Shown: positions 1 to 8,781 of the stretch, piece by piece | How positions within the stretch are numbered: the first letter of the stretch is position 1 | How the letters are laid out: the number at the start of each line of letters is the position of its first letter | Assembly (NCBI GenBank): GCA_965659665.1 | Contig: CBFHWU010000029.1 | Coordinates: 48,388-112,387 of the forward strand | From: CBFHWU01 sp965659665 | Lineage (GTDB): Bacteria; Bacteroidota; Bacteroidia; Flavobacteriales; Flavobacteriaceae | Direction of reading: 5' to 3' | DNA: 64,000 nt | Notes under the pieces: generated by a model | Told to the model about the DNA's origin: nothing | Database searches by the model: none | The model's input: only the letters and a program-made list of their open reading frames with translations | Made by a program: the position numbers and the translations under genes

Positions 1-347
1 GTCGTATTAATGCTGAAGATCCATTCAATGACTTCCGACCTTCCCCTGGTAAAATAACGACTTTACATACCCCTGGAGGACATGGTGTTCGATTGGATAC
101 TCATGTTTACGGAGGTTATATCATTCCACCGCATTATGATTCCATGATTGCTAAACTGATCACTACGGCTCAAACCCGTGAGGAAGCAATAAATAAGATG
201 AAACGCGCACTAGACGAATTTGTAATAGAAGGAATTAAAACAACCATTCCTTTTCATCGTCAGTTAATGGACCATCCAGACTATGTTGCGGGAAAATACA
301 CCACAAAGTTTATGGAGGATTTTAAGATGAGTTTACCCCCCAATTAA
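1..347 (+). CDS. accC: Biotin carboxylase, C-terminal end (partial)
   Basis: This is the last 114 codons of biotin carboxylase; the frame is already open at base 3 and the N-terminus lies before the window. The enzyme carboxylates biotin on the carrier protein AccB with ATP and bicarbonate, the first half-reaction of acetyl-CoA carboxylase in fatty acid synthesis. The visible part has the typical C-terminal signatures RINAEDP, PSPGKI and GYIIPPHYDSMIAKLI, then the helix EEAINKMKRALDEF and the family's usual end. An internal ATG at base 93 is not the real start, because the RINAEDP part lies upstream of it in frame. accB and other carboxylase genes are expected to the left. The 101-base gap to the next gene holds only a small TTTTCC/GGAAAA palindrome at 367-380, without a T-run. 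Confidence 0.95.
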   Translation, partial: RINAEDPFNDFRPSPGKITTLHTPGGHGVRLDTHVYGGYIIPPHYDSMIAKLITTAQTREEAINKMKRALDEFVIEGIKTTIPFHRQLMDHPDYVAGKYTTKFMEDFKMSLPPN

Positions 348-448
348 CAATTATTTTATGGTAGAGTTTTCCGAGGAAAAATTGATGAGTTGAATTCGAT
401 ATTTTAGATCTATTTGAATTCCTAGACCAACAACATTACTAGGATCAA

Positions 449-2572
449 TTAAAACTTTGTAGTTTTTACAAATGGATTTACTCCCATATTGTGCAAGGTA
501 AATCCAAAAATATCAGCATATTGATCTATGGTTTTGTTTACTGGTGTTCCAGCTCCATGCCCTGCGTTTGTTTCAATACGTATTAGAACAGGATTTTCTC
601 CGATGTGTTTTTCCTGAAGAGTCGCGGCAAACTTAAATGAGTGTGAAGGAACTACACGATCATCTTTATTAGCCGTAGTGACTAAGGTTGCTGGATAAGA
701 AGTTCCTTCGACAAGATTATGCAGTGGCGAATAATTTCTGAGGTATTCGAACATATCTTTAGATTGTTCAGAAGTTCCGAAATCATATGCCCAGCCAGCA
801 CCTGAAGTGAAAGTATGATATCGAAGCATATCCATAACACCTACAGCAGGAAGAGCAACTCGCATAAGGGTTGGACGTTGCGTCATTACAGCCCCCACAA
901 GCAAACCACCATTAGACCCCCCACGAATGGCCAATCGATTAGAATTTGTATAATTCTGGGCTATTAAATATTCGGCGGCGCCAATAAAGTCATCAAAAAC
1001 ATTTTGTTTTTGCATTAACGTTCCAGCTTTATGCCATTCTTTTCCGTATTCTCCACCGCCTCTTAAATTGGGCACAGCATAAACTCCGCCAAGGTCCATC
1101 CATATTGCATTAGTAATGCTAAAAGAGGGAGTTAGACTGATGTTAAAACCTCCATATCCATACAATATAGTGGGATTATTTCCATCTAGCGTCACATCTT
1201 TTTTATGGGTAATGATCATCGGAATTTTGGTTCCATCTTTTGAAGTATAGAATACTTGATTAGAGACGTAATCACTGCTTTTAAAAAGAATTTCCGGTGT
1301 CCAATACAACGAATATTTTCCCGATTTTGGATCATAGAGATAACTAGAGCTAGGCGTATGATAATTTGTAAAATTGAAATACAATTCTTTTTGATCTTTC
1401 TTTCCACTAAATCCACTTGCACTCCCAATGCCAGGGAGTTTTATTTCACGAATAAGTGATCCATCGTACCGATATTGATACACTTTTGAAAGAGCGTCAA
1501 TCATGTATTCTGCAAAAAAATAACCTGAACCTTTGGATGGAACAAGAACGTGTTCTGACTCTGGAATTACATCTTCCCAATGCTCAGGGGATGGATTATT
1601 AGCATCAACGGTGACGATTTTTTTGTTTGGGGCATTTAAATTAGTGACAATAAACAATTGACTTCCTTCGTTTTCGATGACATATGAATCTGCTTGATAA
1701 TGACTAACAACGGGAACTAAGGAAGCTTTTTTTTTCGTGAGATCTTTAATATAAAGCTTATTTCCTGAGGTTGATTTTGAAGCGGATACTAGTAAGTATC
1801 GAGCATCTTGTGTAACGTAGCCCCTAACATATCTGTGTTTTTGTTCAGGTATTCCTCCAAAAACTATTTGGTCTTCGCTTTGTGGGGTTCCTAATTTGTG
1901 ATAATAAAGTTTATGTTGGTCTGTTTTACCCGAAAGTTCACTCCCTTGAGGTTTATCATAGGATGAGTAATAAAATCCTTCATTATTTTTCCAAGACAAT
2001 CTACTAAACTTGATGTCTTTTAGCGTATCTCCTATAATTTTATTTTGAACAGCATCCCGAATAATAACCTTTCGCCAATCACTTCCTCCTTCAGAGATGG
2101 AATAAGCAATATGGGAACCATCATTACTAAAACTCACTCCGCTCATGGATATAGTTCCATCTTCAGAAAAGCTGTTAGGGTCTAAAAATACTTCAGGGGT
2201 GCTATTTTCTTTATTTCTAAACAACACGTAATGGTTTTGAATGCCAGAGTTTTTATAAAAATAAGTGTAGTCTCCTTCTTTAAAAGGGGTGCCTAGTTTT
2301 TCGTAATTCCAGATACTGGTAAGGCGTTTTTTAATGTCATTTCGGAAAGGAATTTTATCCAAATACCCAAAAGTAACTTTATTTTGATTTTCAATCCAAT
2401 CTTTGGTTTGATCAGACATATCGTCTTCCAGCCAACGATAAGGATCAGAGACTTCAACTCCAAAATAGCGATCAATGGTGTCTCCTTTTTTAGTATGTGG
2501 ATACTTCAGCGTAGTAGTATTTTGACAGAAAAAAAGGGTTAAGAAAATTAAAGCAGTACAATAAAATTTCAT
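449..2572 (-). CDS. Prolyl oligopeptidase (S9A family), exported
   Basis: This is a 707-residue serine peptidase that cleaves short peptides after proline. The N-terminal half (about residues 70-430) is the seven-bladed propeller that restricts access to small substrates. The C-terminal half is the alpha/beta hydrolase. The catalytic triad is visible as Ser553 in GGSNGGLL, Asp638 in DDRVVPSHS and His672 in NAGHGAG. The propeller-hydrolase linker carries the family's YGYGGFN motif near residue 471, and length matches the family. A hydrophobic start (residues 5-15) followed by Cys16 suggests export, perhaps as a lipoprotein, although FFC is a poor lipobox. The gene follows asd by 27 bases on the same strand and may share its transcript. 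Family assignment is firm; the cell location is inferred. Confidence 0.95.
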   Translation of the reverse strand: MKFYCTALIFLTLFFCQNTTTLKYPHTKKGDTIDRYFGVEVSDPYRWLEDDMSDQTKDWIENQNKVTFGYLDKIPFRNDIKKRLTSIWNYEKLGTPFKEGDYTYFYKNSGIQNHYVLFRNKENSTPEVFLDPNSFSEDGTISMSGVSFSNDGSHIAYSISEGGSDWRKVIIRDAVQNKIIGDTLKDIKFSRLSWKNNEGFYYSSYDKPQGSELSGKTDQHKLYYHKLGTPQSEDQIVFGGIPEQKHRYVRGYVTQDARYLLVSASKSTSGNKLYIKDLTKKKASLVPVVSHYQADSYVIENEGSQLFIVTNLNAPNKKIVTVDANNPSPEHWEDVIPESEHVLVPSKGSGYFFAEYMIDALSKVYQYRYDGSLIREIKLPGIGSASGFSGKKDQKELYFNFTNYHTPSSSYLYDPKSGKYSLYWTPEILFKSSDYVSNQVFYTSKDGTKIPMIITHKKDVTLDGNNPTILYGYGGFNISLTPSFSITNAIWMDLGGVYAVPNLRGGGEYGKEWHKAGTLMQKQNVFDDFIGAAEYLIAQNYTNSNRLAIRGGSNGGLLVGAVMTQRPTLMRVALPAVGVMDMLRYHTFTSGAGWAYDFGTSEQSKDMFEYLRNYSPLHNLVEGTSYPATLVTTANKDDRVVPSHSFKFAATLQEKHIGENPVLIRIETNAGHGAGTPVNKTIDQYADIFGFTLHNMGVNPFVKTTKF

Positions 2573-2599
2573 TTTTAGAGATTTGAGAAATCCAATATA

Positions 2600-3583
2600 C
2601 TAAAATTTTTTTGATAACAGAAATTCAGCTATTTGTATGGTATTGGTTGCCGCTCCTTTACGTAGGTTGTCGGCTACTATCCAAAGATTTAGCCCTTTTT
2701 CTTGGGATTCATCTTTACGAATCCTTCCAACAAAAACATCATTACTTCCTTCAGCCATAAGCGGCATTGGGTACTCATTTTGAGCCAGATTATCTTGTAC
2801 TTGCACCCCTGGAGTTTCATTTAATAAAGTACGTATGTGTGCTAAATCAACTTCCTTATTAAGAGTGAGATTTACGGACTCACTATGTCCTCCTACCACA
2901 GGAATTCGCACGGCCGTTGCCGTAATTCGAATATTGGGATCTAATATCTTATGGGTTTCATGAACTAGTTTCATTTCTTCTTTGGTGTACCCATTGTCCA
3001 AAAATAGATCACAATGCGGTAAGGCATTTCGATGAATGGGGTGTGGGTATGCTCTTTCCCCTTCAATATTTTGATATTCGTTCTCTAATTGACGAACAGC
3101 CTTCACTCCAGTACCCGTGATGGATTGATAAGTAGATACTACAACTCGTTCAATTCCATATTCACGATGGATAGGGGCTAGTGCCATTACCATTTGTATA
3201 GTGGAACAGTTAGGGTTGGCGATGATTTTGTCTTGTTCTGTTAAAATAGCAGCATTAATTTCAGGAACAATGAGTTTGTGATCAGGATGCATTCGCCATG
3301 CTGAAGAATTATCTATAACGGTGATTCCGGCAGCGGCAAATTTTGGTGCCCATTCTAAAGAAGTTTCTCCTCCAGCCGAGAATAATGCGATATCGGGTCG
3401 AAGGTCAATTGCAGTTGAGATTCCAACAACTTTGTAAGGTTTCTCGTTATAGATAATTTCTTTACCTACTGATTTTTCAGAAGCAACAGGGATAAGTTCA
3501 GTTAAAGGAAACTTTCGATCTTTTAACACAGCTAACATTACACTGCCTACCATTCCAGTAGCTCCTACTATTGCAACTTTCAT
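2600..3583 (-). CDS. asd: Aspartate-semialdehyde dehydrogenase
   Basis: This 327-residue enzyme reduces aspartyl phosphate to aspartate semialdehyde with NADPH. That is the branch point to lysine, diaminopimelate, threonine and methionine. The Rossmann start VAIVGATGMVGS (residues 3-14), the nucleophile Cys126 in NPNCSTIQ and the acid/base His233 in PVVGGHSESVN are all present, and the length is normal. The start ATG at 3583 is 19 bases downstream of a near-consensus Bacteroidota promoter (see 3603-3632). The prolyl oligopeptidase gene follows 27 bases downstream. No other aspartate-pathway gene is next to it. Confidence 0.96.
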   Translation of the reverse strand: MKVAIVGATGMVGSVMLAVLKDRKFPLTELIPVASEKSVGKEIIYNEKPYKVVGISTAIDLRPDIALFSAGGETSLEWAPKFAAAGITVIDNSSAWRMHPDHKLIVPEINAAILTEQDKIIANPNCSTIQMVMALAPIHREYGIERVVVSTYQSITGTGVKAVRQLENEYQNIEGERAYPHPIHRNALPHCDLFLDNGYTKEEMKLVHETHKILDPNIRITATAVRIPVVGGHSESVNLTLNKEVDLAHIRTLLNETPGVQVQDNLAQNEYPMPLMAEGSNDVFVGRIRKDESQEKGLNLWIVADNLRKGAATNTIQIAEFLLSKKF

Positions 3584-3602
3584 ACGACTATATCTTAAAA
3601 CG

Positions 3603-3632
3603 CAAAAATACTCATAAATACAAATAGAACAA
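3603..3632 (-). promoter_or_regulatory. Bacteroidota-type promoter of asd
   Basis: On the minus strand this reads TTG, a 19-base spacer, then TATTTTTG. That fits the Bacteroidota sigma-ABfr consensus TTTG-N19-21-TAnnTTTG. The -7 box occupies 3603-3610 and the -33 TTG occupies 3630-3632. The asd ATG at 3583 would have a leader of only about 10-15 bases. Seen by eye; the start of transcription is inferred. Confidence 0.6.
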
Positions 3633-3677
3633 GAGGTATTAAGGGATATTTCAAAAATGTAACAAAATGTTATAAAA

Positions 3678-4775
3678 TTAAATAATCACCCTTTTTATAC
3701 GTGAGGCAATCGAAGTTAATATTTCGTAAGAAATGGTGTGGACAGAGGAAGCAAAATCTTCAGCCAACCAATTATCATCGCCAAATACGATAACTTCATC
3801 CCCTTCCTTACACTCAATTTGAGTAATATCGACCATCATCATATCCATACAAACATTCCCAATAATCGGAACTTTATTTCCTTGTATTGAAACGTACCCA
3901 TTTCCATTACCATATTGACGACCTATTCCATCGGCATGCCCAATGGGGAGTGTTGCCGTTATCGTTTCTTTTTTGGCCACATAGGCTCTGTTATAGCCTA
4001 AGGTCATACCTTTTTTCAGTATATGTATTTGAGAGATCACCGTTTTTAGTATCGCTACTGGTTTTAGCTGGGTATCAATCAAAGGATCGTTGCTATATCC
4101 ATATAAGCTGATGCCTGTTCGTACCATATCGTACTGTGAGCCAGGATAACACATTACTCCAGAAGTGTTAAGAAGATGACGAATTGGGGATTCACCAGTG
4201 AAATCGGTATATTCCTTACAGACATGCTCAAAAACACTAATTTGTTTTGAGGTAAATTCTTTTTCATTATGATCTTCCGAAGCCGCTAAATGGGAGTAAA
4301 GCCCTTTTACTTTTAAACATGAAAGTTGTTGTAATTCTTTTATGACCTCGTTCATCTGTTCAGGACGAAATCCTAAGCGATTTAAGCCGCTATTAAATTT
4401 TAAATGAATTGGATATTGAATTTCGTTTTTACTAGTCTCCATCATTTTTTTTAGTATTCGCATGGAGTAAATGGAGGGTTCGAGTTGATGCTCAATAAGT
4501 GTGCTGAGATTAGGTTCTTGAGGGTGAAGTACTAAAATGGGGATATTGATACCAGCTTTTCTAAGAATTACGCCCTCGTTTACATATGCCACCCCCAGAT
4601 AATCTACTTGATGTTGTTCTAAATGTTTTGAGATACCTACAGCATCACTTCCATAACCTGAGGCTTTCACGACAGCTAATATTTTCGTAGAATGCTTGAG
4701 ATGTTTTCGTATAAAACGTAAATTATGAGATAAATTTTTTAAATGTATTTCGAGAGTGGTTTCAAGTACAGCCAT
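3678..4775 (-). CDS. alr: Alanine racemase
   Basis: This 365-residue PLP enzyme interconverts L- and D-alanine for peptidoglycan. The N-terminal TIM barrel carries the PLP lysine, Lys37, in ILAVVKASGYG. The C-terminal beta domain carries the catalytic-tyrosine region LGYNRAY and the GNVCMDMMMVD motif. I chose the ATG at 4775 because it starts with the canonical LETTLEIHLKNLSHN segment and lies one base after the tdk stop. A longer frame reaching back to 4886 would overlap tdk by 110 bases and adds residues unlike the family. The two genes are almost certainly co-transcribed. The ending RIKRVII is usual for the family. Confidence 0.95.
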   Translation of the reverse strand: MAVLETTLEIHLKNLSHNLRFIRKHLKHSTKILAVVKASGYGSDAVGISKHLEQHQVDYLGVAYVNEGVILRKAGINIPILVLHPQEPNLSTLIEHQLEPSIYSMRILKKMMETSKNEIQYPIHLKFNSGLNRLGFRPEQMNEVIKELQQLSCLKVKGLYSHLAASEDHNEKEFTSKQISVFEHVCKEYTDFTGESPIRHLLNTSGVMCYPGSQYDMVRTGISLYGYSNDPLIDTQLKPVAILKTVISQIHILKKGMTLGYNRAYVAKKETITATLPIGHADGIGRQYGNGNGYVSIQGNKVPIIGNVCMDMMMVDITQIECKEGDEVIVFGDDNWLAEDFASSVHTISYEILTSIASRIKRVII

Positions 4776-4776
4776 A

Positions 4777-5418
4777 TTAGGCTTTTTTGGTTTGGGAAGA
4801 TTTTTTATTGTTCGATTCAGAGGTAAGATCACGAACTTTTTCTTGATGCAACGCTCTGTAAAAGGCAGCTCTACTGAGCGGTTCATATTCTGAGGTTTCG
4901 CCTAACATTACTAAATTTTCGTTTTCAGACTTTCGGAAACTATACTGAGCTAATCCTCCAGTACGAGTACATACAGCATGTACTTTGGTTACATATTCGG
5001 CAGTAGCCATAAGTGCAGGCATAGGTCCAAAGGGGTTTCCTTTAAAATCCATATCAAGTCCAGCGACAATAACTCGTACCCCTTTATTGGCTAAGTCATT
5101 ACATACATTGATAATTTCATCATCAAAAAATTGGGCCTCGTCAATTCCGACCACATCGCAGTCATCAGCCAAAAGACGAATATTTGAAGCGGAGGGTACA
5201 GAGGTAGATCGAATTTGATTATCATCGTGGGACACCACCATGTCATCTTCATAACGATTATCGATTTCAGGTTTAAAAATCTCTACTTTTTGTTTGGCAT
5301 ACCGAGATCGTTTTAGTCTTCGTATTAACTCCTCAGTTTTTCCTGAAAACATTGAACCACAAATGACTTCAATCCATCCAAATTGTTGATTTCTATTTAT
5401 GTTGTTTTCAAGAAACAT
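4777..5418 (-). CDS. tdk: Thymidine kinase (type 1)
   Basis: This 213-residue cytosolic kinase phosphorylates thymidine to dTMP in the salvage pathway. The P-loop is CGSMFSGKTEEL with Lys27. The Walker-B-like region is DVVGIDEAQFF, and the lasso/Zn region is VHAVCTRTGGLAQYSFR. The last of these shows only one Cys where many homologues have CxxC, so the zinc site may be reduced, as in some other Bacteroidota sequences. It is followed one base later by alr, and a candidate promoter lies upstream at 5467-5474. The opposite-strand frame over the same bases has no recognisable product. Confidence 0.95.
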   Translation of the reverse strand: MFLENNINRNQQFGWIEVICGSMFSGKTEELIRRLKRSRYAKQKVEIFKPEIDNRYEDDMVVSHDDNQIRSTSVPSASNIRLLADDCDVVGIDEAQFFDDEIINVCNDLANKGVRVIVAGLDMDFKGNPFGPMPALMATAEYVTKVHAVCTRTGGLAQYSFRKSENENLVMLGETSEYEPLSRAAFYRALHQEKVRDLTSESNNKKSSQTKKA

Positions 5419-5466
5419 TTTGTAATTTTATTTTCGTTACATCGTAACAATACGAACAGCAATTAA

Positions 5467-5474
5467 CAAAGGTA
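5467..5474 (-). promoter_or_regulatory. Candidate -7 box of tdk-alr
   Basis: The minus strand reads TACCTTTG, matching TAnnTTTG, about 50 bases before the tdk ATG. No TTG lies at the expected -33 spacing, so support is partial. A small palindrome, GTTACGATGTAAC, lies between the box and the gene. Confidence 0.35.
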
Positions 5475-5497
5475 TAAAATTCCATTTCCTTGAAAGG

Positions 5498-5983
5498 ATG
5501 CATCTTAACAATTTTATGAAAAAAGAACTAGAAAAAGAATTGATGAGTTTAGCGCACAAAGTACTGCGTAGAAAAGATAAAGCAGACACTAAAGAACTAA
5601 AAGAACTTGCTTTAACATTATTTGAAAAATTGAGTCTATTACAATTTGCGGAAACACATAATGAAGATCCCCGCTCTATTTTTAGAGAAACTTCTTCTCC
5701 GCCTTTTGCTCCACAAGATTCTTTAGAGTCGATACTTGAACAAGTTCCATCAACTCTTGAGTTTGTTGAAAAGCAGCCGAATAATACTACAGAAACTAAA
5801 ATCATTCAGCAATTGTTTGAGGGTCGTCACGAAGACTACCAGCGTGTAATTTCTTTGCTTAAAACCAAATCTAATGCTCAAGAGGCCTTTCTTTTTGTTC
5901 AAAAACAAGTAAAACCTGATTATCAATGGACCAAGGAATATGAAACGGTTTTTTTGGAATACATAAAAGAATTGTATATTTAG
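5498..5983 (+). CDS. Conserved hypothetical cytosolic protein
   Basis: This is a 161-residue soluble, charged and mostly helical protein with no signal peptide or membrane segment. It opens with a lysine/glutamate-rich helix, has a proline/serine-rich linker near residues 65-95 and ends in an aromatic-rich helix. I do not recognise a named domain. A second ATG at 5516 (Met7, followed by KKELEKEL) is an equally good start. It is divergent from tdk and runs in the same direction as the DoxX-like, rsmI and recJ genes, 25 bases before the first of these. Real coding is supported by the long open frame and by its protein-like composition. The overlapping minus-strand frame is serine/cysteine-rich and looks like a shadow. 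Confidence 0.75.
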   Translation: MHLNNFMKKELEKELMSLAHKVLRRKDKADTKELKELALTLFEKLSLLQFAETHNEDPRSIFRETSSPPFAPQDSLESILEQVPSTLEFVEKQPNNTTETKIIQQLFEGRHEDYQRVISLLKTKSNAQEAFLFVQKQVKPDYQWTKEYETVFLEYIKELYI

Positions 5984-6008
5984 CTTTGTTAACCCTAAAT
6001 TAATTATT

Positions 6009-6368
6009 ATGAATGCTCCAAAAATTATTTATTGGATTGTTACCACCTTGTTTTCATTAACGACTTTATTAGCTGTTTCTAAATATTTTACAAAAACAGT
6101 TGAAATGCAAAGTGCTTTCACTGGACTTGGATTTCCGTCTTATATTGTTTTGCCTTTGGGGTTTTTAAAACTATGCGGATTAGGGGTGATTTTATGGAAT
6201 CGTTGGCCAACATTAAGGGAATGGGCTTATGCTGGTTTTGTTTTTAATATTATTTTAGCAATATCTGCTCATCTCTCTATTAATCAATATGATCATTATG
6301 GAGCATATGTGGCTTTAATTTTAATACTATCATCTTATTTTTTTGGAAAAAAAATTTTTAAATCATAA
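6009..6368 (+). CDS. DoxX-like small membrane protein
   Basis: This 119-residue integral inner-membrane protein has four hydrophobic segments at about residues 7-24, 43-62, 71-88 and 95-113. The layout and motifs such as GLGFPSYIVLPLGFLKLCG are typical of the DoxX-like family, whose exact function is unsettled; some members are linked to redox or quinone metabolism. Its last 26 bases overlap the start of rsmI, which suggests translational coupling. The family is a good match; the role is unknown. Confidence 0.8.
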   Translation: MNAPKIIYWIVTTLFSLTTLLAVSKYFTKTVEMQSAFTGLGFPSYIVLPLGFLKLCGLGVILWNRWPTLREWAYAGFVFNIILAISAHLSINQYDHYGAYVALILILSSYFFGKKIFKS

Positions 6369-7044
6369 CAATTTTGGAACACTTTATTTGGTTCCAACCC
6401 CAATAGGAAACTTAGAAGACCTCAGTTTTCGAGCCGTACGTGTTCTGAATGAAGTAAGTCTTATACTCGCTGAAAATACTCGAACTAGTGGCAAACTATT
6501 AAAGCATTATCGTATAGATACCCCATTGCGTGCACATCATCAACACAACGAACACAGGGAAATTGATCGAGTGATTAAAGTACTTCATCAAGGAAAAACC
6601 GTGGCAATGATCTCCGATGCAGGAACACCTGGAATTTCGGATCCTGGTTTTTTGTTAGTTCGTGCTTGCATCGCTTCACATATACCTGTAGTATCCCTTC
6701 CAGGAGCTACTGCTTTTGTTCCAGCAATTGTACAGAGTGGGTTGCCTTGTGATCGTTTTATTTTTGAAGGATTCCTCCCCCACAAAAAAGGACGAAAAAC
6801 ACGCTTAGAGCAACTTGAAAAGGAATCTCGCACAATGGTATTTTATGAATCTCCTCATCGGTTGGTAAAAACATTAAGTCAATTTTGCGAAACTTTTGGT
6901 CAAGATAGACTCGCAAGTGTTTCTCGTGAATTGACCAAATTGTTTGAAGAAACGCGAAGAGGAACACTATCGCAGTTAACTTTACATTTCAGCGAAAATA
7001 GCCCTAAGGGTGAAATTGTTATTGTCGTTAGTGGATTTAGTTGA
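6343..7044 (+). CDS. rsmI: 16S rRNA (cytidine1402-2'-O)-methyltransferase
   Basis: This 233-residue SAM-dependent enzyme 2'-O-methylates C1402 in the 16S rRNA decoding centre. It shows the tetrapyrrole-methylase fold motifs LVPTPIGNLEDLSFRA, AENTRTSGKLL, ISDAGTPGISDPG, LPGATAFVPAIVQSGLP and VFYESPHRL. The only start that keeps the N-terminus is TTG at 6343, inside the DoxX-like gene, because no in-frame ATG exists before the LVPTPIGN motif. That gives a 26-base overlap. The recJ ATG follows one base after the stop. Length is normal. Confidence 0.93.
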   Translation: MEKKFLNHNNFGTLYLVPTPIGNLEDLSFRAVRVLNEVSLILAENTRTSGKLLKHYRIDTPLRAHHQHNEHREIDRVIKVLHQGKTVAMISDAGTPGISDPGFLLVRACIASHIPVVSLPGATAFVPAIVQSGLPCDRFIFEGFLPHKKGRKTRLEQLEKESRTMVFYESPHRLVKTLSQFCETFGQDRLASVSRELTKLFEETRRGTLSQLTLHFSENSPKGEIVIVVSGFS

Positions 7045-7045
7045 T

Positions 7046-8731
7046 ATGAAGTGGAAGTTTAAAGAGGAACCCAATAAAGAGGAGGTATTTGCTTTAGCTA
7101 AAGCTTTGCAAATTCCTCAATCTAATGCCTCATTGTTGGTTCAACGCAAGATTACAACATACGATCAGGCCAAAGCATTTTTTAGACCTCAGCTTTCTGA
7201 TCTACATGATCCCTTCCTGATGCTTGATATGGATATCGCCGTAGCTCGCATACGACAAGCTATTTCATCACATGAGCCTGTTATGGTGTTTGGCGATTAT
7301 GATGTGGATGGAACGACTGCCGTGAGTCTTGTTACTCATTTTTTAGAAGCACAGCAACTAAAACCAATCCCTTACATTCCTGATCGATACGAGGAGGGTT
7401 ATGGTCTTTCGTTCAAAGGAATTGATCATGCAGCAACAATGGGAATAACATTGATCATTGCGCTTGATTGTGGTATCAAGGCAATTACCCAGGTTGCTTA
7501 TGCCAAAGACAACGGTATTGAAATTATTATTTGTGATCATCACAAGCCAGGAACCCACCTTCCTGAAGCATTAGCTATATTGAATCCTAAGAGAATAGAT
7601 TGTAGTTACCCTTTCAAAGATCTGTGTGGTTGCGGAGTAGGATTTAAACTTATTCAGGCACTATCATTCCGTCAACACTTACCTATAAATGAATTATTAC
7701 CTTATTTAGATTTAGTGGTTACTGCTATCGCAGCAGATATTGTATCAATTACAGGAGAAAATAGAATTTTAGCCTATTACGGCTTACAAGTATTGAATGA
7801 ATCACCACGAGCGGGATTAAAAGCGTTGATGTATTCCATAAAAAGAAAGAAATTGAATATCACCGATGTGGTTTTTGTGATTGCTCCTCGAATTAATGCA
7901 GCGGGCCGTATTAAACATGGTGGGTATGCTGTCGAACTATTATTGAGTAAAAACCTAACCGAAGCCGAATTAAAGGCAAAGGAAATAGAGGGGTTTAACA
8001 TTAAACGCAGAGAGCTTGATCAAAATATCACAGAACAAGCCTTAGAGCAAATCATTACCAATGAGGAGCAAGAAAATGCAAGTACAGTTGTTTTTGACGC
8101 TTGTTGGCATAAGGGAGTTATAGGAATTGTTGCCTCGCGACTTATGGAAACCTATTACCGGCCTACGTTGGTATTTACAAAATCAGGAGAGGTATTAGCT
8201 GCATCTGCTCGATCAGTTAAAGGGTTTGATCTGTATAAGGCTTTGGAAGCTTGTCAAGCCCATATACTACAGTTTGGAGGACATCAATACGCTGCAGGAT
8301 TAACGCTTCGTCTTGACCAATATGATGGGTTTAAAAAAGCTTTTGAAGCAGAGGTTAGACATACGATGCCTGAACATTTGAAAACACGATCTGTCTTAAT
8401 TGATCAACAACTTGATTTAAAAGAGATCACCCCAAAGTTTTTTAGAATCATAAAACAAATGGCTCCTTTTGGTCCTGGTAATATGCGTCCTGTATTTATG
8501 GCTAAGCAGGTGGTTGATTCCGGTTATTCCAAAAATGTGGGAACTGACGACTCACATTTGAAGGCCTCTTTGAAACAAGCAAATAGTAAAGTTTTTGGAG
8601 CGATTGGATTTGGACTTGGAACTCAACTCTCTATGCTAAAAGCCCAAACCGTTGACATTGCTTTTGATCTTGAAGAAAATGAATGGAATAATCAAGTAAA
8701 TATTCAACTTCGTTTAAAGGACATCAAATAA
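7046..8731 (+). CDS. recJ: Single-stranded-DNA-specific 5'-3' exonuclease RecJ
   Basis: This 561-residue nuclease resects 5' ends in RecF-pathway recombination and in base-excision and mismatch repair. DHH-family metal-binding motifs are visible: VFGDYDVDGTTA, IALDCG and IICDHHKPG. The DHHA1 domain carries INAAGRIKHGG and FGGHQYAAGLTL, and an OB-like tail follows. The ATG at 7046 lies one base after rsmI and starts with MKWKF, a common opening in flavobacterial RecJ; a frame from 7010 would only add residues inside rsmI. It ends at a strong bidirectional terminator. Confidence 0.95.
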   Translation: MKWKFKEEPNKEEVFALAKALQIPQSNASLLVQRKITTYDQAKAFFRPQLSDLHDPFLMLDMDIAVARIRQAISSHEPVMVFGDYDVDGTTAVSLVTHFLEAQQLKPIPYIPDRYEEGYGLSFKGIDHAATMGITLIIALDCGIKAITQVAYAKDNGIEIIICDHHKPGTHLPEALAILNPKRIDCSYPFKDLCGCGVGFKLIQALSFRQHLPINELLPYLDLVVTAIAADIVSITGENRILAYYGLQVLNESPRAGLKALMYSIKRKKLNITDVVFVIAPRINAAGRIKHGGYAVELLLSKNLTEAELKAKEIEGFNIKRRELDQNITEQALEQIITNEEQENASTVVFDACWHKGVIGIVASRLMETYYRPTLVFTKSGEVLAASARSVKGFDLYKALEACQAHILQFGGHQYAAGLTLRLDQYDGFKKAFEAEVRHTMPEHLKTRSVLIDQQLDLKEITPKFFRIIKQMAPFGPGNMRPVFMAKQVVDSGYSKNVGTDDSHLKASLKQANSKVFGAIGFGLGTQLSMLKAQTVDIAFDLEENEWNNQVNIQLRLKDIK

Positions 8732-8760
8732 AAAAACCCTCGCATTGCGAAGGTTTTTTT
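8731..8760. terminator. Bidirectional rho-independent terminator
   Basis: A hairpin with arms close to AACCCTCGC and GCGAAGGTT (three-base loop ATT) is flanked by an A-run on the left and a T-run on the right, so it can end transcription both ways. It sits between the convergent recJ and TonB-receptor genes. Confidence 0.85.
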
Positions 8761-8781
8761 AAAAAAAAGGTTTAAAGTATT

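Noticed and set aside
4776..4886. Long N-terminal extension of alanine racemase
   Set aside because: It overlaps tdk, has no family similarity, and a proper ATG lies one base after the tdk stop.
5437..5805. Minus-strand frame opposite the 5498 hypothetical gene
   Set aside because: It is serine/cysteine-rich with no homology features and is fully antisense to a better coding frame.
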